From positions 1-38,540 of the forward strand of contig CAIXQV010000083.1 in assembly GCA_903921605.1 (NCBI GenBank): DNA of 38,540 nt, in the 5' to 3' direction. Each line of letters begins with the position of its first letter. Position 1 is the stretch's first letter. Positions 8,247 through 16,350 of this stretch are shown in pieces. The DNA is from an uncultured Planctomycetaceae bacterium (GTDB taxonomy: Bacteria; Planctomycetota; Planctomycetia; Planctomycetales; Planctomycetaceae). The position numbers and the translations under genes are program-made. Below the pieces are notes generated by a model. That model had not been told where the DNA came from, did no database searches, and saw only the letters and a program-made list of their open reading frames with translations.

Positions 8247-10109
8247 CTACTTCAAGACCTGCCTCAGCCCAGCTGCCTTTGCTGCGGTTTCCGGATCTTC
8301 GTATGGCAGTGCTTTCAGGAACTCAACCAGATCTCCAACTTCGCTGGACGTCAACTGGCTTGTTGTTCCATGCTTATCGCCTTTATTGGCCGTCGTCAGC
8401 AGCTCTTCCAGCGTTGCGGCTTTGCCATGATGCAGGTAAGGCGCGGAACGATAAACACCGAGCAGCGTTGGAGTGTCATAAGCATGGCTCATGAGCTCCG
8501 TGGGATCATCCTCACCGGTTCCCACATCATGCTTGACGAATTCGGCGACACTCTTCGGCTGAGAATCACTGAAGACCGGACCGGAATGGCAGGTAGCACA
8601 TTTCGTTGCACTGGAGAAGAACAGTTCTTTACCGCGTTTCGCAGCGTCGCTGAGACCATTCTTCGCGTGCGGGCTCATTGGGAATTTATGTGAGTTGGTG
8701 TAGGCGGCCATCGCATCAAGAGCTTTGCTGCGACCACTGATGGGGTCGGCCAGCGCTTCCGGCAACGATCCTTTTAGCAGTCCCTGTCCCTGCATCAGTT
8801 TGCCTCGAACGGTATGTTCAAAGTCCTGGACCTCATCGCGATCAGCGGACCAGTGCACGGGATGAGTCCACGAGAGCCCGGCCAGCGGTTGAGTACTTCG
8901 CAGACCTTCTGGCTGCTGCCACGTCCGACCATCCGCATCACCATCCGGATGACAGCTTGAGCAGGAAATCCAGTTGCGAGAAGACATTGGTTGAAGCGCT
9001 GTGTAGAACAATTGTTTTCCCAGCAGCAGTTCTTCTCCCAGCGGGTTCTTAGTCACTACGACACGAGCTTTCGGATTGCCGTCGGCCAGGCTGTATTCGA
9101 CCACTTCAAAGTCGAGAGCATTGTAGATCACGACAGACTTGCCGTCCGGAGCGAAACGAACAGCGCGGGGATTGTTGCCGAGTCGCAGGCCGCCGTCGTA
9201 GTCCAGTTCCACAAAGTCGTCGCCCACAATGCGGCACAAGTACAGATCGTTGGTGCCAGCGAAGACAACTGCCAGCTGTTTTCCGTCGGCAGACACGTCG
9301 CAGTCCCATGGATTGGCTGTGACTCGTGCGCCACGCAGCGAATCCATCGGAACTCGTAATCGAGTCCCGGCTTTTTCGCCAGTCAAACGCGCGACGGACG
9401 CATAGGGGAAGATAGACCCGTTTCCGTGTGCGGCTGTAACTCGGGAGCGAATGTGCGTGAAGTAAGCTTTCTTGTCGCCCGGTGCCAGAACAACCTGGCG
9501 GCTCAGGTTGTCAGTTGAAGCGCCATCCCAGGTCTGCTCCATCTTCCCATCTGCGGCGGAGACTTTTAAAAGTCGCGAGGTCAGATATTCCGTCACCAGC
9601 AGAAAGCTGTTGTCCGCGCTGATCGCCAGACCTCGCGGCATCTGGCCGGCGGACCATGTTGCATCGATCGTGCCGGTCTCCGAGTTGATCTTCAGAAGCT
9701 GCCCGGGATACTCGAGAGTTACAAACAGCGACTTGCCGTCGGAGTTACTGACGACACCATAGGGCTCATCGAACACGTCGATAGTTTTTGTGATCTCGCC
9801 TGTTTCGCCATTCAGGATGACGACCTTATCGTCGCCGTAGACACAGCAGGCCAGGTTTTTGGAACTGCCAATCCAGGCAACTCCTTCAGGGTGTGAACCA
9901 ACGGGCGTTTCGTGAAGTACTGTCAGCCCGGGCCAGCTCATGATCGTGACGGAGCCACTATCACGATTGGAACACGCGACCATACTGCCGTCGCTGCTGA
10001 AATTCAGCAGTCCGGCAGACCGAGTTTGCGCCTGAGCCTCTGGCGCTTCCAGAATCGCAATGGCCAGGCAAACAAGAGCCGCCTGAAGAAATGATCGGGA
10101 GAGAGCCAT
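8247..10109 (-). CDS. YncE-like beta-propeller fused to a di-haem cytochrome c (MauG/CCP-like)
   Basis: The 620-residue protein begins with a signal peptide (MALSRSFLQAALVCLAIAIL). The frame extends upstream to a TTG at 10169, but the ATG at 10109 gives a proper signal peptide and is preferred. No Shine-Dalgarno sequence is visible. The first half has beta-propeller repeats of the YncE/lactonase type (LNFSSDGSMVACSN, VVSNSDGKSLFVTLE, AISADNSFLLVTEY). The second half has two haem c sites, CSSCH near residue 382 and CATCH near 503, and the MauG/cytochrome-peroxidase end motif DTPTLLGVYRSAPYLHHG. The haem half would act in periplasmic electron transfer or peroxide use. The propeller may bind a partner or substrate. 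The actual reaction cannot be read from sequence. Confidence 0.87.
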   Translation of the reverse strand: MALSRSFLQAALVCLAIAILEAPEAQAQTRSAGLLNFSSDGSMVACSNRDSGSVTIMSWPGLTVLHETPVGSHPEGVAWIGSSKNLACCVYGDDKVVILNGETGEITKTIDVFDEPYGVVSNSDGKSLFVTLEYPGQLLKINSETGTIDATWSAGQMPRGLAISADNSFLLVTEYLTSRLLKVSAADGKMEQTWDGASTDNLSRQVVLAPGDKKAYFTHIRSRVTAAHGNGSIFPYASVARLTGEKAGTRLRVPMDSLRGARVTANPWDCDVSADGKQLAVVFAGTNDLYLCRIVGDDFVELDYDGGLRLGNNPRAVRFAPDGKSVVIYNALDFEVVEYSLADGNPKARVVVTKNPLGEELLLGKQLFYTALQPMSSRNWISCSSCHPDGDADGRTWQQPEGLRSTQPLAGLSWTHPVHWSADRDEVQDFEHTVRGKLMQGQGLLKGSLPEALADPISGRSKALDAMAAYTNSHKFPMSPHAKNGLSDAAKRGKELFFSSATKCATCHSGPVFSDSQPKSVAEFVKHDVGTGEDDPTELMSHAYDTPTLLGVYRSAPYLHHGKAATLEELLTTANKGDKHGTTSQLTSSEVGDLVEFLKALPYEDPETAAKAAGLRQVLK

Positions 10110-10679
10110 GGAGGGATTCCGGTATGCGAACAATGGGGCGGGATCTTTGGTGACGGGCCGGCAGGCCAAAATGGTGTTATGGTCCCTGCCCTTCTTACAC
10201 GGATGGTGTAGCAGAAGGCCATCGATGTCAACGTGCTGCAGGAAAACAACGCCCGTGCAGCTTCGGGGAGAAGGCTTTTCTTTTCAAAGCCGGGGATTCA
10301 CACTGTGCAGCAACGTTTGAAATCGTTTTTGTGCGAGGCGATATCAGACTAGCAAATTAAACCACAGAGGTCGCAGAGAACACAGAGTTGAGTCATAACA
10401 GAGTTGAGCCATAGAGGTATTAAAAACCTGTTTGAACGCAGAGGTCGCTGAGGAGCGCAGAGAAAAGGCTGAAACGGCAGGGCGTGTTTCCGTAAGCGTT
10501 CAGGAAATTCCTTGTGATGACGTGGCTTCCTCTGTGCTCTCTGTGACCTCTGTGGTGAAAAACTTGCTGCCACAGAATCTGTTGGGTTTTCGGCGATTCC
10601 TACGCCAATACCCGCGTCCCGCTGCTTCCCTTCCTTTCGTTCCTGATCCAATCCCACTGGTTTCCTGGAGTGCTCATCA
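10110..10679. other. Long divergent intergenic region
   Basis: These 570 bases separate the cytochrome gene (minus) from the sulfatase gene (plus) and should hold promoters for both. I see no credible gene here. The middle is taken by the CACAGAG-type inverted repeat (10361-10556). A small hairpin, GGCTTT-N8-AAAGCC, lies near 10273-10292. No convincing -35/-10 pair could be picked out. Confidence 0.6.
10361..10556. repeat. CACAGAG-type inverted repeat
   Basis: The left arm starts ACCACAGAGGTCGCAGAG (10361-10387) and the right arm ends GTGACCTCTGTGGT (10530-10556). The 27-base arms differ at two positions. A related third copy in the direct sense, ACGCAGAGGTCGCTGAGG, is at 10436-10462, so the element is compound. 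The unit is built of a repeating CAGAG/CTCTG theme. A fourth, single-armed copy is at 21662-21713. Elements with this theme occur between genes in many unrelated environmental bacteria. Confidence 0.85.
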
Positions 10680-12227
10680 ATGCTGCGTCAGATCCTGACT
10701 GGTCTTTTGCTGATAGCAATCTTTTCGCCGACGGCTCGTGCGGCCGATCAGCGTCGGAATGTGCTGTTCATTATCTCCGATGATCTGAACAACCTCCTGG
10801 GCTGTTACGGCGATCCCATGGTGAAGACGCCCAATATTGACCGACTTGCAGGTCGAGGCGTTCGATTCGACCGTGCCTACTGCGCGTTTCCGTTGTGTGG
10901 TCCCAGTCGCAATTCGATACTGACCGGGCTCTATCCCAACAGCACGGGCATTCAGACCAATGGCCTGGTTTTTCGTCAGACGATTCCCAACCAGTTGAGT
11001 ATGTCTCAGACGTTTCGGCAGCAGGGATACTTCGCGGCTCGCATCGGAAAGTTGTATCACTACAACGTTCCGAACTCGATCGGCACCAATGGTCACGATG
11101 ATCCGGGCTCATGGGAACTGGAACTGAACCCGGCCGGAGTGGACCGACTGGAAGAGCATCCGCATATCACAAGTCTGATCCCAAACCAGTTTGGCGGAAC
11201 GCTCAGCTGGTATGCGTCGCCAAAAGGTGATGAGCATCATACGGATGCAATAATGGCCAAAGATGCGGACTGGGTTCTGGAGCGATGCTCGCGAGACAAG
11301 CAGCGTCCGTTCTTTCTGGCGGTTGGATTCTTTCGACCTCATACACCGTATGTTGCTCCTCAACGTCCATGGTTCGACATGTATGACGTCAATCAAATGC
11401 CGGTTGTGGAAGGAGTCGAAGAAGACCGCGCGGATATTCCGGAGGCCGGACTCGGCAGTCAGAAGAAAGAACAGAACACGATGACTGATGAGCAGCGGCG
11501 TCAGGCTCGCCAGGCTTACTACGCCAGCATCAGCTTTATGGATGCACAGGTTGGACGAGTCATCGAGTCACTGGATCGTCATGGTCTCGCCGAGAATACC
11601 GTGATCGTGTTTACCAGTGACCATGGTTATCACATGGGTGAGCATGGACTGTGGCAGAAAATGAGTTTGTTCGAAGAGAGTGCTCGCGTTCCGATGTTGA
11701 TTGTTGCACCGGGAGCAGGCAGTGCCGGTGGAGTCGTTTCAGCCCCCGTTTCGCAGGTTGATTTGTTCCCGACGCTGGCTGAATTGTGCGGAGTCACTCC
11801 GCCGACCAATCTGCAGGGACAGAGCCTCGTTCCGATGCTGAAGGATAATGCTCAGACCGGCCGCGGCTGGGCTTTGACTCAGGTGACTCGAGGCGGTGGT
11901 GGTGGACAGCAGAAGAACAAGAAGGCTGCAGAAGCTTCAGGCAAGTCGAACCCGGCTGCAAATGACGGGCGGTACTTCGGCTACAGTCTCCGCACAGAGC
12001 GTTGGCGTTATACGGAGTGGGATGGCGGTCAGAAGGGACGAGAACTCTACGATCACGACTCCGATCCCCGGGAGCTGACAAATCTGGCCGACCATGCAGA
12101 CCACAGCAAAACTGTGGAACAGCTAGCAACGCTGATGCGCGAGGCGGTGAAGACGACGCTTCCTGCTTCGGGCGAGATTCCGGAAGTTCAGGCGGGATTG
12201 TGGGCTCCGCTGCTGACGGAACCTTGA
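10680..12227 (+). CDS. Secreted sulfatase, iduronate-2-sulfatase-like
   Basis: This 515-residue protein has a signal peptide (residues 1-21) and the N-terminal metal site NVLFIISDDLN (Asp34, Asp35). The sulfatase signature CGPSR (73-77) contains the cysteine that an FGE enzyme converts to formylglycine. The remaining metal site is TSDHGYHMGEHGLW. The overall pattern, including CYGDPMVKTPNIDRLAGRG and NSTGIQTN, matches the iduronate-2-sulfatase-like part of the S1 family. It would remove sulfate esters from sulfated glycans such as algal polysaccharides; the substrate is inference. Near the C-terminus a Gly/Lys-rich insert (GGGGGQQKNKKAAEASGKS) interrupts the fold, probably as a surface loop. 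GGAG lies about ten bases before the ATG. No sulfatase-maturing enzyme is encoded in this window. Confidence 0.92.
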   Translation: MLRQILTGLLLIAIFSPTARAADQRRNVLFIISDDLNNLLGCYGDPMVKTPNIDRLAGRGVRFDRAYCAFPLCGPSRNSILTGLYPNSTGIQTNGLVFRQTIPNQLSMSQTFRQQGYFAARIGKLYHYNVPNSIGTNGHDDPGSWELELNPAGVDRLEEHPHITSLIPNQFGGTLSWYASPKGDEHHTDAIMAKDADWVLERCSRDKQRPFFLAVGFFRPHTPYVAPQRPWFDMYDVNQMPVVEGVEEDRADIPEAGLGSQKKEQNTMTDEQRRQARQAYYASISFMDAQVGRVIESLDRHGLAENTVIVFTSDHGYHMGEHGLWQKMSLFEESARVPMLIVAPGAGSAGGVVSAPVSQVDLFPTLAELCGVTPPTNLQGQSLVPMLKDNAQTGRGWALTQVTRGGGGGQQKNKKAAEASGKSNPAANDGRYFGYSLRTERWRYTEWDGGQKGRELYDHDSDPRELTNLADHADHSKTVEQLATLMREAVKTTLPASGEIPEVQAGLWAPLLTEP

Positions 12228-12369
12228 AAGAATCAACCGTTGATGTCGGAAACCCGCCATACGTTTTTGTGAGGATGCTCATACCATGACGTCGAGATGC
12301 AGTGTAACCCCCAGGTAACAATCGGGCGTTGCGCTGACAGCCGCTGAGCCATCGAAAAGGTCGTGTGGG

Positions 12370-12741
12370 ATGATGCTGAAGGATACAACAAACTTAAGAG
12401 CAGGTGATTTCGCGGAACTTCAGGGTGCGCGCGGCATCGACGGCACCCTGCATGGAGATTGTTCTGATGAGGCCGTTCAGCGGCTTTATGATCGACAACG
12501 CAAAGCTGCGCAAATGCTGAACTGTCTGACAATTCGGGAGCGGCAGGTGATGCAGCTTGTGACAAGCGGGCTGCCCAACAAAACAGTGGCCCATCAGTTG
12601 CAGCTCAGTGTGAAAACGGTGGAGAAGCATCGAGGACGGCTCATGAAAAAACTCCGCCTGCATAGCATGTGTGAGCTGTTCCGATTCTGGTTTGTGCTGA
12701 CGTGGGACGAACTACTTCAGACGGAACGTCAGGGTCTCTGA
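12370..12741 (+). CDS. Stand-alone LuxR/FixJ-type HTH regulator
   Basis: This is a 123-residue protein. Residues about 54-118 form a LuxR-type HTH: LTIRERQVMQLVTSGLPNKT, then VAHQLQLSVKTVEKHRGRLM. The first 50 residues show no receiver or ligand-binding domain, so it resembles the C-terminal output half of a FixJ/NarL response regulator on its own. Two ATG codons are adjacent (12370 and 12373) after GTGGG; either could be the start. It follows the sulfatase gene by 142 bases on the same strand, so it might respond to or control that gene, but this is only proximity. Confidence 0.8.
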   Translation: MMLKDTTNLRAGDFAELQGARGIDGTLHGDCSDEAVQRLYDRQRKAAQMLNCLTIRERQVMQLVTSGLPNKTVAHQLQLSVKTVEKHRGRLMKKLRLHSMCELFRFWFVLTWDELLQTERQGL

Positions 12742-12762
12742 GGACTGTCTCCAGGCATACCT

Positions 12763-12838
12763 GTGAGCCAAATGACGCCAGCCACGGGTGATAGTGTTCT
12801 TTCCGACTGTTGCCGGCGGCTAGCACCGATCGGCTCAC
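12763..12838. repeat. Degenerate GTGAGCC/GGCTCAC palindromic element
   Basis: The ends are GTGAGCC (12763-12769) and GGCTCAC (12832-12838). The inner arms, GACGCCAGCC and GGCGGCTAGCACC, pair only partly, as expected for an old copy. It lies between two convergent genes. Confidence 0.55.
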
Positions 12839-12886
12839 TACGGTAACACTCAGGTTTACGTTCGGCTTATCGTTGGGAGAGCAGCG

Positions 12887-13942
12887 TTAGTTTGCTGGGC
12901 CAGCCGGACTGTTGCGAAGATAGGCAGCGGTGGGTTCGCATAGTGATTTTAACAGTGAGACTACTTCTCGGGCCACGCGCAGGTTCTGATTGAACAGAGC
13001 ATGTTTTTGCTCGGCGGCCACAGCAGTTACTTGAAGCCCCGCGCGTTTTGCAGCGATGCGAATTCTTGCCAGCTCGAACCAATGACTGACAATGATGACT
13101 CTCTTGTCGGATTCGGCATCAGTCGCTGATGCCGCAACGTGAATTGCGGATTGGATATCTCCGCTCTCCGAATTCACATCGATCTTTTCCTCCGGCACTT
13201 TGGATTCTAAAGCGAGAGCTTTCATTGCCTGAGTTTCAGAGCTGCCAGCAAGCAGCAGTCGATCTCCGGATTTCTCGGTGATCAGACGACAGCCCGTGGC
13301 AACTCGGTCGATCAATTCCTCAGAGAGTTCCCCGTTTGCGGGGAGTTGGCCACCGATGACCAAAACCGTCGGCACGGATTCCGCCGGTTTCACATCGGGC
13401 AGGCCTCCGGATTGAACCGTTACAATTGCAAAGCAGAGAACGGTCAGGATCAAACTGACGAAGATTGCAATCCACGACGAATGTCCTCGAGCTGTATCAG
13501 AATTGCCTGCCAGAATTCCCACAGCCGATACGGCGAACAGCATCAGTATTCCCAGCGGCTGAACCATGGCCGTTGTACGATCAGGCTCGGAAGCAATTCG
13601 GGAGATTTGCCAGAGTTCTCGCCCGCAGAAACCTGAGAAGACCGCGACAAATAGGAAAGTGGCGAATTGGACAGGTCCCGGCAAAGCTGGACGCATCCCG
13701 AACATGAGCAGAGACGTCGAGGCCATTGCCAGCATCGTGATCCCCATTGGTTGAGACAGCGGACGGAGATCTGTCAGCCAATTTTCGACGGCACTGGTGG
13801 AATAAACGAAAACCTCCATCAGATTCAGACCCAGCAGAATCGCCAGTCCGAATCCGGCTCCGCGCGAAACGGCCAGCCAGCCGGGAGCCGGCAGGTTTGC
13901 AAATCGTTTCAGAGCAGGAACATCCGTCTTCACTTCGATCAT
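12887..13942 (-). CDS. YdcF/DUF218-like membrane protein
   Basis: The protein has 351 residues. The N-terminal half has about four or five membrane segments (around 28-48, 63-82, 88-108, 128-145 and 155-178). The C-terminal half is a DUF218/YdcF domain that begins VPTVLVIGGQLPANGELSEE and continues GDRLLLAGSSETQAMKALAL, ESGDIQSAIHV and VIIVSHWFELARIRIAAKRAG. DUF218 proteins such as SanA, ElyC and YdcF are linked to cell-envelope integrity and peptidoglycan-precursor handling; the reaction is unclear. The fused membrane part resembles the layout of ElyC. The ATG at 13942 is well placed. The gene diverges from the ECF sigma gene with 174 bases between them. Confidence 0.8.
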   Translation of the reverse strand: MIEVKTDVPALKRFANLPAPGWLAVSRGAGFGLAILLGLNLMEVFVYSTSAVENWLTDLRPLSQPMGITMLAMASTSLLMFGMRPALPGPVQFATFLFVAVFSGFCGRELWQISRIASEPDRTTAMVQPLGILMLFAVSAVGILAGNSDTARGHSSWIAIFVSLILTVLCFAIVTVQSGGLPDVKPAESVPTVLVIGGQLPANGELSEELIDRVATGCRLITEKSGDRLLLAGSSETQAMKALALESKVPEEKIDVNSESGDIQSAIHVAASATDAESDKRVIIVSHWFELARIRIAAKRAGLQVTAVAAEQKHALFNQNLRVAREVVSLLKSLCEPTAAYLRNSPAGPAN

Positions 13943-14116
13943 CCTTGGGTTTTGGTTCGCCGTCAGCGGTCATCCTACCGCAAATCACGCTCGTTGACAG
14001 ACTCAGGATCGGCTATTCTTTGGCACTGGTGGCGACGGAAAAAGTGTCGTCAGACGGGCAGAATTCTCCAACAGAAACCGGCTGGACCTCGTAAAACACG
14101 CAGGAAAGGCCTCGAA

Positions 14117-14773
14117 ATGCTTAGAATGTCCGAGTCGGACGCAGAAGACCTGTCACTCGACGCAGCGGATTCGCCTGAAAATGGCGAAGCTCCGTCCGCG
14201 AGCGAAGTGCGCTTGGTCCATGCGGCTCGAAACGGGGATCATGACGCATTTGGGGAGCTTGTTCTGCGGTACGAACGCCGCGTGCTCAAGGTTGTGCGAC
14301 GATTTGTGCTGGATCTTGAGCAGGCGACGGATCTGGTGCAGGAGTCGTTTCTTCGGGCGTTCGAGCGAATTGAACAGTTCGATCCCGCTCGACGATTTGG
14401 TCCCTGGTTGTTCCGGCTGGCTGTGAACCTGACTTACGATCACCTGCGAAAGGTGCGACGTCGGGGGCGATGGTCCTTGTTTACGGACGTGGGGCAGGAT
14501 CGCCCGTTGGACCCATCCATCGCTGATCCTCGCGGCGACATTGATCTGTCGCAGGAAGTGCAGATAGTGTTGGCCGAGATTCCTGAGGCTTATCGGACCG
14601 TGTTGATTTTGCGAGATCTGGAAGGCTTTTGCACATCGGAAGTCGCCGCGATTACGGATCGCAGTGAAGCCACGATTCGCTGGCGACTGGCGGAAGCTCG
14701 CAAGATGTTTAAGGAATCGTGGGAGCGGCGAGAACGGCGTTCGAGCCGGGAAAAGGCCGCATCGGATGAGTAA
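14117..14773 (+). CDS. ECF-family RNA polymerase sigma factor
   Basis: This is a 218-residue sigma-70 factor with only regions 2 and 4. Region 2 reads AFGELVLRYERRVLKVVRRF, then DLVQESFLRAFERIEQFDP and PWLFRLAVNLTYDHLRKV. Region 4 reads IPEAYRTVLILRDLEGFCTS, then EVAAITDRSEATIRWRLAEA. AGGAAAGG lies seven bases before the ATG at 14117 and fixes this start. The frame is open farther upstream, but that part overlaps the opposite-strand YdcF gene. The gene directly downstream, 57 bases away, encodes a zinc-type anti-sigma factor, so the pair should form a signal-responsive switch, probably from one mRNA. Confidence 0.93.
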   Translation: MLRMSESDAEDLSLDAADSPENGEAPSASEVRLVHAARNGDHDAFGELVLRYERRVLKVVRRFVLDLEQATDLVQESFLRAFERIEQFDPARRFGPWLFRLAVNLTYDHLRKVRRRGRWSLFTDVGQDRPLDPSIADPRGDIDLSQEVQIVLAEIPEAYRTVLILRDLEGFCTSEVAAITDRSEATIRWRLAEARKMFKESWERRERRSSREKAASDE

Positions 14774-14830
14774 TTAAAATTCTGTTCTGAGTGTTGATCG
14801 CTGAGTAGTCGCTGAATACGGGATGCCACT

Positions 14831-15343
14831 ATGGAATGTTCTGACGCACGACATCTGATTCATCTGGACGTCGGGAATGACTTGCGGACGGAAGAAGAAA
14901 CTCTGTTGGCCGGTCATATGGAACATTGCGGAGAATGCCGCGTGTATCACACCGAGACATCTCGAGCGATGAACGCCCTGTATGTTTTGCGAGATGACCC
15001 TGCGGCTCGACCTGAATCTGGTTCGGCAGCTCGATCTGTCTGGGCCAATGTGTCGCAGAAGATTCAACAGCGTCGGACAACCCCAGCGTTGGCTCGGCGA
15101 TTCAACGTCCAGGTCGCAGCTCTAAGTGTGTGCTCGCTATCACTGGCCGTTGTGACCATTGTGCAGAGCTTGTCTGCGATGCGAGGTTCCTCGGAGCCGT
15201 CCGGCTACATGCTTTCTCAACCGGTATCCAATCTCAGTTCCCCGCAGCTTTATCAGCCGCACGGTCAGGGAATGCCCAACGAGCTCTACCGCCAGCAGCA
15301 ATCGCAGCCGATTCCTGTGAAGAGCCCGCCGCAGTCGTTCTGA
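14831..15343 (+). CDS. Membrane anti-sigma factor with zinc-binding ZAS motif
   Basis: This 170-residue protein starts with a cytoplasmic anti-sigma domain. It has Cys3 in MECSDARHLIHLDVG and the ZAS motif HMEHCGEC (H-x3-C-x2-C). One membrane helix follows near residues 94-115 (VAALSVCSLSLAVVTIVQSL). The remaining 55 residues are Ser/Pro/Gln-rich and would lie outside the inner membrane. It would hold the ECF sigma factor encoded just upstream until a signal releases it. The short outer part shows no sensor domain, so the signal is unknown. Confidence 0.87.
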   Translation: MECSDARHLIHLDVGNDLRTEEETLLAGHMEHCGECRVYHTETSRAMNALYVLRDDPAARPESGSAARSVWANVSQKIQQRRTTPALARRFNVQVAALSVCSLSLAVVTIVQSLSAMRGSSEPSGYMLSQPVSNLSSPQLYQPHGQGMPNELYRQQQSQPIPVKSPPQSF

Positions 15344-15654
15344 GGGCGTTTCTCCAGGGTTCCGATTTACGCAGGTCGATCTGTCTCAGATCGACAACCT
15401 CGGCCCGCGGTTTCAACCCCGCCGCATGCACTTCGCAGCCTATGGAACAGGGAACGGACCTGTTCTTTCTTTGCTGTCTTCCATGTGGCCGAGCACTTTT
15501 TTGGGCTCTAATCGGATCAAAAAGAGGCAGCTTGGCGATTTACTCGCTCGGACAAACATGCACAGCTTTCGCCTGAGGAAGGCGGCCGACACAATTGTCA
15601 TGACGTCGTAGCGGTACCGCATGCATGGTATCTGAGCGTACCTCGGGGGTCCCA
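15344..15654. other. Intergenic region between anti-sigma and toxin-antitoxin genes
   Basis: No gene is supported in these 311 bases. A perfect hairpin, GTCGATCTG-TCT-CAGATCGAC, is at 15375-15395. A second, GAACAGG-N7-CCTGTTC (15445-15465), is followed by TTTCTTT and could be a weak terminator for the sigma/anti-sigma unit. The promoter of the antitoxin gene should lie in the last 100 bases. Confidence 0.45.
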
Positions 15655-15867
15655 ATGAGCTTCGATCTGAAAGAACTGAGAAGCCTCCCTATCGCAGAGA
15701 AACTGCGACTCGTGGAACTCTTATGGGACGATATCGGAGCTTCCGATGAACCCATCGTCCTGCATCCATGGCAAGCCACCGAAGTGGCCCGAAGGTCGTC
15801 AGAATTGAAGGCAGATCCGTCGATAGCCATTAGTCGCGAAGAACTTTGGCGACGCGTTGATGGCTAG
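15655..15867 (+). CDS. Antitoxin of the addiction-module family (Unstab_antitox/TIGR02574 type)
   Basis: This is a 70-residue protein that starts MSFDLKELRSLPIAEKLRLV and continues ELLWDDIG, the classic pattern of this small RelB-like antitoxin family. It ends with SREELWRRVDG, also typical. A GGGGGT run lies just before the ATG at 15655; an upstream in-frame ATG at 15625 has no ribosome site and is not preferred. The stop overlaps the start of the toxin frame by eight bases (ATGGCTAG), so translation is probably coupled. These antitoxins bind a ParE/RelE toxin and repress their own promoter. Confidence 0.88.
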   Translation: MSFDLKELRSLPIAEKLRLVELLWDDIGASDEPIVLHPWQATEVARRSSELKADPSIAISREELWRRVDG

Positions 15868-16159
15868 CGAACTTCGGTTTCACCCGCTCGTTGCCATGGA
15901 CCTGAAGGCCGCAGTTGGTTGGTACGACGAAATCTCACCAACGCTCGGTGATCGTTTTCGAGCTTCAGTGGAACAGCGTGTCGACTCCATTTCATTGTAT
16001 CCAGAATCTTTTGGAATCGTGCTTATCGACGCTCGAGTGGCAAGAGTGTGAGGCTTCCCGTATCTGCTTCTGTTCGAGGTGAAGGCCGATGCAATCGAAG
16101 TTCTCGGCGTTTTTCATACCGCCTCAGATCCGTCGAAATGGAGATCGCGACTCCGCTGA
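15860..16159 (+). pseudogene. ParE/RelE-like toxin, interrupted by one in-frame TGA
   Basis: The first 63 codons, from the ATG at 15860, encode a RelE/ParE-fold toxin start: LRFHPLVAMDLKAAVGWYDE, then LGDRFRASVEQRVDSI and LYPESFG. A TGA follows at 16049-16051. Directly after it, in the same frame, the sequence continues with the rest of the family fold (GFPYLLLFEVKADAIEVLGV, then FHTASDPSKW) up to a second stop at 16157-16159. ParE proteins usually have an arginine at this place, so a single CGA-to-TGA change explains the break. The whole would be 98 residues plus the interrupting codon, normal for the family. The truncated product lacks the last beta strands and is probably inactive. Alternatives are a sequencing error or stop-codon readthrough. 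Confidence 0.85.
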
Positions 16160-16256
16160 TGTGCAGGAGTGAGCGTACTGAACAGAGTGATTCTGGCGGA
16201 AGCTATTACAGACAATCGCCCTCCGCATCGATTGATAGCGGTCAATATACCAATGC

Positions 16257-16290
16257 AAAAGGCCTCCGAGATTAAACTCGGAGGCCTTTT
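16257..16290. terminator. Bidirectional Rho-independent terminator
   Basis: A perfect 14-base stem, AAAAGGCCTCCGAG (16257-16270) and CTCGGAGGCCTTTT (16277-16290), closes a six-base ATTAAA loop. T runs follow on both strands. It lies between the convergent toxin gene and oxidoreductase gene and would stop transcription from both sides. Confidence 0.92.
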
Positions 16291-16350
16291 GGTTTTGGCG
16301 GCTGAGCATGCCTTGAAACCACAGTTCGTGGGATCAAAGGCGGATACTCG

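Noticed and set aside
10110..10169. TTG start of the cytochrome gene at 10169
   Set aside because: The extra residues are hydrophilic and would bury the signal peptide that starts at the ATG at 10109.
13994..14019. TTGACA with TATTCT before the ECF sigma gene
   Set aside because: The spacer is only 14 bases, too short for a normal sigma-70 promoter.
13667..14116. Upstream extension of the ECF sigma frame
   Set aside because: It overlaps the YdcF gene on the other strand, has no sigma-factor sequence, and AGGAAAGG before 14117 gives a good start.
15857..15859. TTG at 15857 as the toxin start
   Set aside because: An ATG follows directly at 15860 and gives the usual short overlap with the antitoxin gene.
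16049..16051. TGA in the toxin gene as a selenocysteine codon
   Set aside because: The family has arginine here, not a redox cysteine, and no SECIS-like stem is obvious directly after the codon. A nonsense change is simpler.
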